Position numbers and translations under genes: made by a program. Below are positions 1-5,495 of a DNA stretch of 6,599 nt, in pieces. Position 1 is the first letter of the stretch. Each line of letters starts with the position of its first letter. The notes under the pieces are model-generated. The model was given only the letters and a program-made list of their open reading frames with translations. It had not been told where the DNA came from and searched no databases. Source of the stretch: Psychrobacter sp. UBA3483 (lineage in GTDB: Bacteria > Pseudomonadota > Gammaproteobacteria > Pseudomonadales > Moraxellaceae); contig NZ_DFQS01000059.1 in NCBI RefSeq assembly GCF_002377905.1, forward strand, positions 83,242 through 89,840, given 5' to 3'.

Positions 1-308
1 CCTGAAATACGGGTTTGATGCTTACTGACAAGTACAGGCTCAAAGCTACTGTCGCGGTCTCTGGGGGTGGAGATTTCAAGATCGCCTGTGTCACTGCGGA
101 CGGTCTTTTTAGTGTGTCCATTGCGCTTGTTTGGTTTATCCGCCTTTTCATGCTTGGGATAGCCGAGATGGTCTTCCATCTCAGCCTCTAATGCAGTGTC
201 AATAAAGGATTGCATGAGCTGCTTCTGAAAGTCTTTGATGTCATCGAAGCTGTTCATGCTACTGACCATTTGCTCAGCCAGTTTTTTAATGTCAGATTGA
301 GTAGTCAT
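1..308 (-). CDS. IS256-family (mutator-type) transposase, N-terminal 102 residues only
   Basis: This is the start of a DDE transposase of the IS256/MULE class, which moves its own insertion sequence by cutting and rejoining DNA ends. The first 102 residues are readable without a break and run off the window edge. Recognisable features are the N-terminal helix segment (MTTQSDIKKLAEQ), the family signature ALEAEMEDHLGYPKHEK at about residues 40-57, the basic stretch NKRNGHTKKTVRS, and the GDLEISTPRDRDSSFEP segment typical of the region just before the catalytic core. The DDE residues themselves would lie further on and are not present. The ATG at 306-308 is chosen because an AGGAG (317-321 on the complementary strand) lies 8 nt upstream. 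IS256-family transposases are usually about 400 residues, so roughly a quarter is present. I see no internal damage in this part. Confidence 0.88.
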   Translation of the reverse strand, partial: MTTQSDIKKLAEQMVSSMNSFDDIKDFQKQLMQSFIDTALEAEMEDHLGYPKHEKADKPNKRNGHTKKTVRSDTGDLEISTPRDRDSSFEPVLVSKHQTRIS

Positions 309-316
309 TGCTTATT

Positions 317-321
317 CTCCT
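317..321 (-). promoter_or_regulatory. Ribosome binding site of the IS256 transposase
   Basis: AGGAG on the minus strand lies 8 nt before the ATG at 308. It is the only strong Shine-Dalgarno sequence seen on the minus strand of this window and it fixes the transposase start. Confidence 0.7.
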
Positions 322-340
322 GTTAGTGGATTATAAGCAG

Positions 341-364
341 TTACACAGTTTTTAGGAAAGGCTC
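341..364 (-). repeat. Terminal inverted repeat of the IS256-family element
   Basis: Minus-strand sequence from GAGCCTTTCC through CTGTGTAA, lying 33 bp upstream of the transposase start. The position and the GTGTAA inner motif fit IS256-family ends. The partner repeat is outside the window, so the exact limit is inferred. Confidence 0.55.
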
Positions 365-441
365 AGTTTATGTATCACAAATTTTATATGCTCGTGCGTA
401 AGTCTTCGCTAACCCTAGTAACTATGTTATGGTACGTCAAT

Positions 442-480
442 GAAATAGTGTTTTTGCAAGAGGTCGACTCTATTTCTTGC
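442..480. repeat. Overlapping inverted repeats downstream of gmtX
   Basis: Two inverted repeats interlock in the 124-bp gap between gmtX and the IS256 end. GAAATAG (442-448) pairs with CTATTTC (470-476), and GCAAGA (456-461) pairs with TCTTGC (475-480) around a 13-nt loop. The second could form a hairpin 9 nt past the gmtX stop in its transcript, but it is followed by A's rather than a U run, so it is not a standard rho-independent terminator. The rest of 365-488 shows no gene or other recognisable site. Confidence 0.3.
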
Positions 481-488
481 TCATATTT

Positions 489-1163
489 TCACCAAACTTG
501 TGATAAAACTTTTTGAATAGCATTAATAAATCCTACTTTAAAAAGTGTACGGTCATGTTCATTTTTAATGGCACCATTTTCAGTTACACACCAACCTCGC
601 TTTGCTATTTTCGTTTCGTCAATAGAATCTTTAAGTGCCTCAATCTCAGAATCTACTAAAATTTTTTTCAAAGAGTGAATAACTTCTACGCTACTTGCTG
701 TATTCTTAGCCTGAGTTACTTGGTTAGGTCTGTTATCAATAATAACCTCAGTATTTTGTTTCAAAATACGATTTTCTGCTTTTAATTTATTTTTTTCAGC
801 AATAATCTGCCCAAAAACAGCACGCAAAGCAGGGTCATCCAAACGTTTTAATAAATCCATATCTGATGGTATATCGTTCTTCCTAGAATGAGGTGCGGGA
901 GGCTTTTTCATTGTTGTATTAGCTTTAGCAGCCCATGCGTCAATCAAAAGGCAGTAATGCTGTCCTGACTTATTTCTAATACTGACAGTACCAATACCTC
1001 CAGTTTCTTTTGAAGCCCTGCCAATGCTAGCAATGGAGTAATCCTTTAAACCTTTTTTAAATCGCGATTCCAATAAGCTATTAAGTTTATCTAAGGAGTT
1101 TTTCGTTCGCTGTGACTTATTTGATTTAAGCTCTTCTAGTAGTAAATCAGTGTTAATCTGCAT
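489..1163 (-). CDS. gmtX: Gamma-Mobile-Trio protein GmtX
   Basis: This is the third, non-recombinase member of the Gamma-Mobile-Trio, encoded after two tyrosine recombinases. I assign it by its place in the trio, its size and its style. Its molecular role is not known to me. The 224-residue protein has a basic N-terminal helical part, then a small domain at about residues 42-79 containing YSIASIGRASKETGG followed by IRNKSG and an AW pair, which reads like a helix-turn-helix or similar DNA-binding fold. A charged helix at about 113-138 (with EKNKLKAENRILKQ) is a good coiled-coil candidate, so it may multimerise or bridge its recombinase partners. I prefer the ATG at 1163, which overlaps the end of gmtZ by 11 nt and suggests translational coupling. 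A TTG at 1178 would add five residues but has no better ribosome binding site. The nonsense codon far upstream in gmtZ may lower its expression by polarity. Confidence 0.8.
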   Translation of the reverse strand: MQINTDLLLEELKSNKSQRTKNSLDKLNSLLESRFKKGLKDYSIASIGRASKETGGIGTVSIRNKSGQHYCLLIDAWAAKANTTMKKPPAPHSRKNDIPSDMDLLKRLDDPALRAVFGQIIAEKNKLKAENRILKQNTEVIIDNRPNQVTQAKNTASSVEVIHSLKKILVDSEIEALKDSIDETKIAKRGWCVTENGAIKNEHDRTLFKVGFINAIQKVLSQVW

Positions 1164-3045
1164 GAGTAACAACCCCAATCTTATTATTGCTTAACGATTT
1201 TATAGTTATACCTGTTATAGGTAGCTTAGTTGTTTCTGCAAGGGTATCCATACCAGTACTAAGTAGCTCTTCATCTTTCATATATACTTCTAAGTCGAGA
1301 TAATTTGCAACTTGGTGGTAACCATCTACTTTATCTGTAGGGTTAGCTTGTAAGGCCATCTGACGCATCATAGCATTGGCAGCTATAAGCTGTTGGTCGC
1401 TATCCAAAGAGACAAGCAGCGGCATAAAACCCTTACGCATCATAATTTGACTCAGAATCTGAGTTCTATCCTGTATCGCGGATGTCTTCTTAACATCATC
1501 TAGTAAATCCGGATAAATCTCAGCATCTTCACATAATAAAGATAAATGTAATAAATCTGATTTTGTTTCTGTAAAACCAATTTTGATATCGTTCTCAGAT
1601 CCTACTGCCACAAGCTTATTTTGCGTATCACCTTCCTCTCGGCCTTGTTCAATTTCTATTAACCTGTAGATTAAATCAAAGGTTGCTATAAGATCTTTAA
1701 CATATTCATCAGCTTCAGTTAACTGTTTTTCATGCCGCCTCTGAAGTGCTTGTAACTCATTATGCTTAATAAAAGGCTTATTTACTATTTCTGCTTGATA
1801 TTTTATATCTTCTAGGCTTTCAATATCACCCTCGATCTTAAGAGCAAGATTTGCCGCTTCATGAGCTCTGTAGCTCATGAAGTTTAGATGGGCATTTAAA
1901 ACAGGAAGATAACTAGCGTCCGTTATAAACCAACGACAGCGAACACAGTTTTCAGCTCCGTGTAGTACAGGACCATGGACACGTCGTGTAGCACCTCCTA
2001 AGCTTTGAATAACTTCTCCACCATTCCAACATCCTGCAATTGTACCTATCTCATTAGATTTAACAGTATTGCCACCAGCTAAACATAATCCATGATGACG
2101 CTTTTCCCATCCGATCGGATTTCGATTAACTAGTGCTGACTCAATAGATTCATTGTCATGAAAAGCTGTTTTAGATTTTATTTCACGCATTTCTGCATCT
2201 TTCAAGAAAGTACGGATACTTTCAGTAGATTTTCCTTCAAGCAGCTTATCTGCTTCAAGCATTTTCTCTTTCATGACTGCTGGAGTGAGTTTTGTATAAT
2301 AAACAGTCATTAAAAGACGTGAATGACCAGCTAATAGCTTGGATACTACTGGTAAAGGTAATTTGGCATCTAAAATATAGGAAGTGATAAGAGATACACG
2401 AAGACTATGCAGAGAAAACTCTGTTTTAGACTTGTTTCTTATATACCCCTTTCCATAGTCATGAACAAGATTTAACGGGTCACCATTTGGTAATTTATCA
2501 CCTGATATTAAAAGATTATTTTGAAGTTTTTCTAAAAGGTCATACCAAAAATATTTGATAGGACCTTCTACTATTGGTTTGTCTCTATCTATTAATTTGC
2601 TAGCAGCGGCATCTCGCATTAGAAAGCTAACATACCCCATACTGTTCAAATATGATGCAGATTTAGTTTGCTTAGTATGTTTAGCTAGTAAATTAGAGCA
2701 ATTAGTGGGCTCAACAATTGAATTATACTTCTCTTGCCAATTTCGTAACTTTTCAAGCCAATATAAAGCATCTTCATTCTGCCAAGGTATTTCGTAACCG
2801 CGCTCAAACTCATCTTTATTCTGGTCGGATGTCTTATTAGTATTAATATAAAGACCAGTCGATTCAACTCCTATTGCGTTATCTTGAAAGCGTCTAAAAA
2901 CACCCTTGCGATGACCTTTTAAAGCAAAGCAATGTTTAGTATTCTTAATCCAATTTCCATTTTCGTAACGCATATCATCCGCTTCACCCGAATCTAACAT
3001 TCGAACTTGATAGGTTCTCAGTGGAAGATGTAGCTTTATGAACAC
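1153..3045 (-). CDS. GmtZ C-terminal fragment with the catalytic domain
   Basis: This is the part of gmtZ after the TAG that can be opened from a GTG at 3045. It is 630 residues long and in the same frame as the N-terminal fragment. It keeps the whole visible catalytic set of a tyrosine recombinase (Arg in QVRMLDSGE at 15, HSLR at 213-216, GHS at 240-242, YY at 249-250), the cysteine cluster (321, 339, 367, 370) and the helical tail. The GTG is only the first possible start in the frame. No Shine-Dalgarno sequence precedes it and no start codon exists between 3192 and 3048, so independent translation is doubtful. Most likely it is untranslated remnant of gmtZ. Confidence 0.55.
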   Translation of the reverse strand: MFIKLHLPLRTYQVRMLDSGEADDMRYENGNWIKNTKHCFALKGHRKGVFRRFQDNAIGVESTGLYINTNKTSDQNKDEFERGYEIPWQNEDALYWLEKLRNWQEKYNSIVEPTNCSNLLAKHTKQTKSASYLNSMGYVSFLMRDAAASKLIDRDKPIVEGPIKYFWYDLLEKLQNNLLISGDKLPNGDPLNLVHDYGKGYIRNKSKTEFSLHSLRVSLITSYILDAKLPLPVVSKLLAGHSRLLMTVYYTKLTPAVMKEKMLEADKLLEGKSTESIRTFLKDAEMREIKSKTAFHDNESIESALVNRNPIGWEKRHHGLCLAGGNTVKSNEIGTIAGCWNGGEVIQSLGGATRRVHGPVLHGAENCVRCRWFITDASYLPVLNAHLNFMSYRAHEAANLALKIEGDIESLEDIKYQAEIVNKPFIKHNELQALQRRHEKQLTEADEYVKDLIATFDLIYRLIEIEQGREEGDTQNKLVAVGSENDIKIGFTETKSDLLHLSLLCEDAEIYPDLLDDVKKTSAIQDRTQILSQIMMRKGFMPLLVSLDSDQQLIAANAMMRQMALQANPTDKVDGYHQVANYLDLEVYMKDEELLSTGMDTLAETTKLPITGITIKSLSNNKIGVVTHAD

Positions 3046-3192
3046 AGCTACTGCTGATACAGGTGACCATATCTCATATACTTTTTTCTGACCAATAACT
3101 CTGGTTCGCCAAACACAATCTTTGTCAGTCTTATCAATTTTAGCTTCTTTAACCTTGAACCAGTTTCGAGATTGAACGTTATTTCCATATGC

Positions 3193-3195
3193 CTA
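3193..3195 (-). other. In-frame amber (TAG) stop inside gmtZ
   Basis: The minus strand reads GAC TGG AAA TAG GCA TAT GGA AAT, coding D W K stop A Y G N. The frame continues unchanged to the normal gmtZ end 680 codons later. One substitution (CAG or TGG to TAG) explains it. The context does not match the known leaky motif in which TAG is followed by CAR-YYA. Confidence 0.85.
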
Positions 3196-3741
3196 TTTCC
3201 AGTCTAAAAAATCACCTCTAACTTTAGGACATAATATTTTACGGAGGTCACAAATATAGCGATATGGAAGAGGGCTATGAACTGTTTCAGAATGATCTTT
3301 TATATAACCTACTCTGTCAAAAGGGTTTTGGTAGAGTAAAGATAGATTCCCATTATTGTCAACTTTGCTATAACTAGTATTTAATATCCAATCAATAAAG
3401 CTAAAAATATAATTTAGAGCTGTATTTAAATTTTCGTTATCAGAACGTTTAGTATTACTAAGTAATATAGATTTAAGCTCTTCAGATGATGGCTTCCAAC
3501 CAGTTACTGTACCTTTAAAGAATACATTTAGATCTGCGGCCTGTGGCGCAATATATGTTAAATAAACATCAAAAAACAATATCAAGGCATCAAGCCTTAA
3601 AGATTCTGCGCCTTCTCGGTGATTGAACCAACTTTCAGCTAACTGGCGCCACTCTTCCCACTCTTTACCATGGGTTTCAGTTAGCCAATTTAATGAGGTA
3701 TCTGAGCTACGTCCATCGACCTTTCTCACTTTAACTTTCAT
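3193..3741 (-). CDS. GmtZ N-terminal fragment ending at the premature TAG
   Basis: This 182-residue stretch is what would be translated from the gmtZ start if the TAG is obeyed. It is rich in predicted helix and contains WLTETHGKEWEEW near the start and DALILFFDVYLTYIAP in the middle, resembling the N-terminal DNA-binding part of a tyrosine recombinase. It has no catalytic Arg, His or Tyr set, so it could bind DNA at most. If stable, it might act as a decoy of the full protein, which is speculation. It starts at an ATG one base after the gmtY stop and has only a weak GAGAAA upstream, so it probably depends on coupling. Confidence 0.6.
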   Translation of the reverse strand: MKVKVRKVDGRSSDTSLNWLTETHGKEWEEWRQLAESWFNHREGAESLRLDALILFFDVYLTYIAPQAADLNVFFKGTVTGWKPSSEELKSILLSNTKRSDNENLNTALNYIFSFIDWILNTSYSKVDNNGNLSLLYQNPFDRVGYIKDHSETVHSPLPYRYICDLRKILCPKVRGDFLDWK

Positions 3742-3742
3742 A

Positions 3743-5209
3743 TTAATTTCTCAACCTTGCATATTTACCTGTAAACAAACTGCTAGGATCAATATCTTCA
3801 AATCCATTTTGAGTCAATGCCTCCCAACTTGGAGTAACAACTTGTTGGGTCTCTTGAGCCAGGTTAAGAAGCTTCTCTGTTGCTGCATTCAGACTTAGAG
3901 TTATTTCTTTAGCTGTCGGAGTGGTGTATACAGTTTGTGACTCTATTGAAGCGTGATGAAGACACTTTTTTATAACAACAGCATCAACACCAGCTCGTCT
4001 TAAACGTCTTCCATAACTGTGACGGTGAGAGTGAGGTGATAACCCTTCATTTTTACTTGGTTCAAGACCTATTCGTTTTAACCCTTTACGATAATTATCA
4101 TGAAAGGCGTTTAAGGTGTATGCATTACCTAAATGGTTTGTGTGAAAACTGACAAAAGCGTAAGGGTGATTACGCTCTATACCTGCTAATAGCCTTATGT
4201 AGTCTTTCCACAGTTTTGCAAAAACCTCACCAAAAATAGAAGGGAACCAATAAACCTCAATATACTTATCTTTACCGTCTAATACTGTTCCTTTCCATCC
4301 AACTCTTTTCTTGCCAATTAATTGATTACGAGGGCTTAAGGCGTATCGTTCTTTTAAATATGCAGATCTAGTCGTCTTTCCAGTTGAACTTCTCCAGTTA
4401 TTAGGAGCTTTACCATCCTCAGGATGATAAATTCGAACTTTTACACTATTCAGGTCAAAGTGATCTTCGAATACATCGTCAATCCATAAATGAAGGGCTT
4501 CTGATTCACGTAAACCACCCCCATGCATTAAAAGTAAAATTAACTGGTCACGTAAAGCTATATGGCGTGTTGGTGTCCCGCCTAATCCATTGAAATAAAA
4601 TTCAGAAAAATGACGTTCAGGAAACTCAATAACATCAGTTTTTTGTTTACCTAGAGGTTTTCTACCTTGCACATTCCGAGCATAACGAACGGTTGAGTTG
4701 ATATGAGTATCCTTGATATGTCCAAGAAAGTCATTTTGATTTTTACGGAACCATGCAGCGTAGTTTAAACGTTGAGTATAACTATCGGCCTCCACTAACG
4801 GATTAAGTGAATGGGCGTCATACTTATCAACTAACCAATCTGTGAAACTACTTAAGGCATGAATGTACGACTTGGCTAATTGCTTACTACATGGTAACCA
4901 ATATAAACCTGAGGGGTCTAAACCTTCTTCACCAATGGTTCCTGTGTATAAACGACTAGTAAAATTCTCAAATACAGCATGAGATGAGGTGAATCCACTT
5001 TGGTTAGCGACTATATACTCAAGTAGCATTTGGACAGCTTTGACATATACATTAATAGTAGAAGGACTTCTTCCATCTCTATTTAACTTTAATGTGTATT
5101 TCATCAAAGGTTCAATAACTTCTTGGTTCTGGTCAAGAAGTACAGGTATCTCACTAAAGACACCTGAATCATCTTGTATTATCTTTGCGTTTACTCTGAC
5201 TGTTCTCAT
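3743..5209 (-). CDS. gmtY: Gamma-Mobile-Trio tyrosine recombinase GmtY
   Basis: GmtY is a site-specific tyrosine recombinase that marks GMT genomic islands and is thought to drive their excision and integration with GmtZ and GmtX. The protein has 488 residues and is intact. Residues about 30-160 form the SAM-like core-binding part (KLNRDGRSPSTINVYVKAVQ at 41-60). The catalytic domain follows at about 200-450 and shows every expected residue: Arg I in HGGGLRESEALHL (R234), HxxR in SPHSHRHSYG (H393, R396), the second His in LHHAS (H419) and the nucleophile in TVYTTPT (Y428). It is the first gene of the operon, with its stop separated from the gmtZ ATG by one base. The upstream DNA carries a good -10 box inside a palindrome. 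The ATG at 5209 lacks a strong Shine-Dalgarno sequence and would have a leader of only about 20 nt. It is more AT-rich than purU, as expected for transferred DNA. Confidence 0.88.
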   Translation of the reverse strand: MRTVRVNAKIIQDDSGVFSEIPVLLDQNQEVIEPLMKYTLKLNRDGRSPSTINVYVKAVQMLLEYIVANQSGFTSSHAVFENFTSRLYTGTIGEEGLDPSGLYWLPCSKQLAKSYIHALSSFTDWLVDKYDAHSLNPLVEADSYTQRLNYAAWFRKNQNDFLGHIKDTHINSTVRYARNVQGRKPLGKQKTDVIEFPERHFSEFYFNGLGGTPTRHIALRDQLILLLMHGGGLRESEALHLWIDDVFEDHFDLNSVKVRIYHPEDGKAPNNWRSSTGKTTRSAYLKERYALSPRNQLIGKKRVGWKGTVLDGKDKYIEVYWFPSIFGEVFAKLWKDYIRLLAGIERNHPYAFVSFHTNHLGNAYTLNAFHDNYRKGLKRIGLEPSKNEGLSPHSHRHSYGRRLRRAGVDAVVIKKCLHHASIESQTVYTTPTAKEITLSLNAATEKLLNLAQETQQVVTPSWEALTQNGFEDIDPSSLFTGKYARLRN

Positions 5210-5229
5210 GATATTAATTCTGAAATATT

Positions 5230-5246
5230 AGTATATATTATATACT
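5230..5246. repeat. 17-bp perfect palindrome over the gmtY -10 box
   Basis: AGTATATATTATATACT has two 8-bp arms around a central T at 5238. It covers the proposed -10 box and start point of gmtY. A dimeric protein binding here would block gmtY transcription, so it is a candidate operator. Being near the island end, it could equally be a recombinase binding site. Function is inferred from position only. Confidence 0.5.
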
Positions 5247-5264
5247 CTTAACTAGAGATAACAA
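5237..5264 (-). promoter_or_regulatory. Likely gmtY promoter (TTGTTA, 16 bp, TATAAT)
   Basis: On the minus strand, TTGTTA (5264-5259, four of six matches to the -35 consensus) is separated by 16 bp from a perfect TATAAT (5242-5237). Transcription would begin near 5230, leaving about 20 nt before the gmtY ATG. The region is so AT-rich that chance matches are likely, but position and spacing suit the operon. Confidence 0.45.
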
Positions 5265-5269
5265 TGTAG

Positions 5270-5322
5270 TTTATATATATAAAAGATACTAATGATAGAG
5301 TATTTTATATGTTTTATATACT
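5270..5322. repeat. AT-rich repeat cluster at the probable island edge
   Basis: Within this stretch lie the 14-bp palindrome TTTATATATATAAA (5270-5283), a short tandem pair TTTTATATG / TTTTATATA (5303-5311 and 5312-5320) and a second copy of TATACT (5317-5322; first copy 5241-5246). No gene is present. Its place, between the first gene of a recombinase trio and a housekeeping gene with its own terminator upstream, is where the island end and its recombination site should be. I cannot fix the exact boundary from one side. Confidence 0.4.
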
Positions 5323-5338
5323 AATTAGCACTAGTAAT

Positions 5339-5359
5339 AACCCCGCGTTGGGGGTTTTT
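5339..5359 (+). terminator. Rho-independent terminator, plus strand
   Basis: The stem AACCCC (5339-5344) pairs with GGGGTT (5351-5356) around the loop GCGTTG and runs into a T tract (5355-5359). On the minus strand the hairpin has no comparable T run, so it acts for plus-strand transcripts. No plus-strand gene lies before it in this window. It is probably left from the chromosomal gene that preceded purU before the island arrived, and it now shields purU from read-through. Confidence 0.7.
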
Positions 5360-5440
5360 GTATTCATAATCTCAATAACCAAATACAAGCAACTCAATCA
5401 GCAAAGTTTTGCAAAAGCGATTAGAATAGTCAGTTTCCTA

Positions 5441-5470
5441 TGCTGCTAACCATATTCAAAGTAAGCAGCA
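5441..5470 (+). promoter_or_regulatory. Imperfect stem-loop in the purU leader
   Basis: TGCTGCTAAC (5441-5450) pairs with GTAAGCAGCA (5461-5470) with one A-A mismatch and a 10-nt loop, ending 25 nt before the purU ATG. It is not followed by a T run, so it is not a terminator. It could be an operator-like inverted repeat or an RNA leader structure. I do not recognise it as a known riboswitch. A TAGAAT at 5422-5427 just upstream is a possible -10 box, without a convincing -35. Confidence 0.35.
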
Positions 5471-5495
5471 CGTTTCATTTTTAATTGGGCGTACT

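Larger units (their letters stand above)
1..364 (-). mobile_element. IS256-family insertion sequence, partial (transposase-proximal end)
   Basis: The window begins inside an insertion sequence read on the minus strand. It contains the start of an IS256-type transposase, a short leader and a terminal inverted repeat that I place at 341-364. Read on the minus strand, the repeat begins GAGCCTTTCC and ends CTGTGTAA, 24 nt in all. From memory, the terminal repeat of IS256 itself also runs 24 nt from its first G to GTGTAA, which supports position 364 as the outer edge. The opposite end lies outside the window, so neither the full length nor a target-site duplication can be seen. If the edge is right, an 8-bp duplication beginning AGTTTATG (365-372) should flank the other end. 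The element sits just beyond gmtX, either in the island cargo or as a later insertion into it. Confidence 0.75.
1153..3741 (-). pseudogene. gmtZ: Gamma-Mobile-Trio integrase GmtZ, interrupted by an in-frame TAG
   Basis: This is the large tyrosine recombinase of the trio, expected to act with GmtY in cutting and rejoining the island ends. Read through, the gene has 862 sense codons plus its stop, with a single TAG at codon 183 (3193-3195). No frame change occurs, and codons 184-232 are ordinary protein sequence. Residues 1 to about 180 are a helical N-terminal part likely to be the core-binding domain. The catalytic domain follows, with the first Arg in TYQVRMLDSGEAD (R247), HxxR in HSLR (H445, R448), GHS (H473) and a Tyr pair YY (481-482) holding the likely nucleophile. 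Downstream are four cysteines (C553, C571, C599, C602, the last two as CxxC) that could bind zinc, and then a long charged helical region at about 625-700. It starts 1 nt after the gmtY stop, which suggests coupled translation, and it overlaps gmtX. The ancestral codon was probably CAG (Gln) or TGG (Trp). A sequencing error or read-through are the alternatives. Confidence 0.85.

Noticed and set aside
456..480. Hairpin downstream of gmtX as a rho-independent terminator
   Set aside because: In the minus-strand transcript it is followed by A's, not by a U run, and the loop is 13 nt.
2555..2797. Plus-strand open frame of 80 codons inside gmtZ
   Set aside because: It lies fully opposite a convincing recombinase frame, shows no recognisable protein character and is best explained as a shadow.
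2685..2867. Minus-strand open frame of 60 codons overlapping gmtZ in another frame
   Set aside because: It overlaps the strong gmtZ frame on the same strand, with no motif; a chance frame.
3046..3195. Frameshift between the two gmtZ parts
   Set aside because: 3741 and 3045 differ by a multiple of three and the intervening codons read as sensible protein in the same frame, so the break is a stop codon and not an indel.
3193..3195. Programmed recoding of the TAG (pyrrolysine or read-through signal)
   Set aside because: No leaky-stop context or obvious downstream RNA structure was seen, and a pyrrolysine system is not expected in this kind of bacterium; a nonsense mutation is simpler.
3623..3898. 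Plus-strand open frame spanning the gmtY/gmtZ junction
   Set aside because: It is antisense to both genes, with no recognisable protein features.
4989..5231. Plus-strand open frame opposite the gmtY N-terminus
   Set aside because: It is antisense to gmtY, and its hydrophobic look is a by-product of the opposite coding strand.
5401..5416. GCAAAGTTTTGC / TTTTGCAAAA palindromes as a purU operator
   Set aside because: They are short and of a kind common in AT-rich intergenic DNA, with no link to a known regulator; too weak to list as a site.
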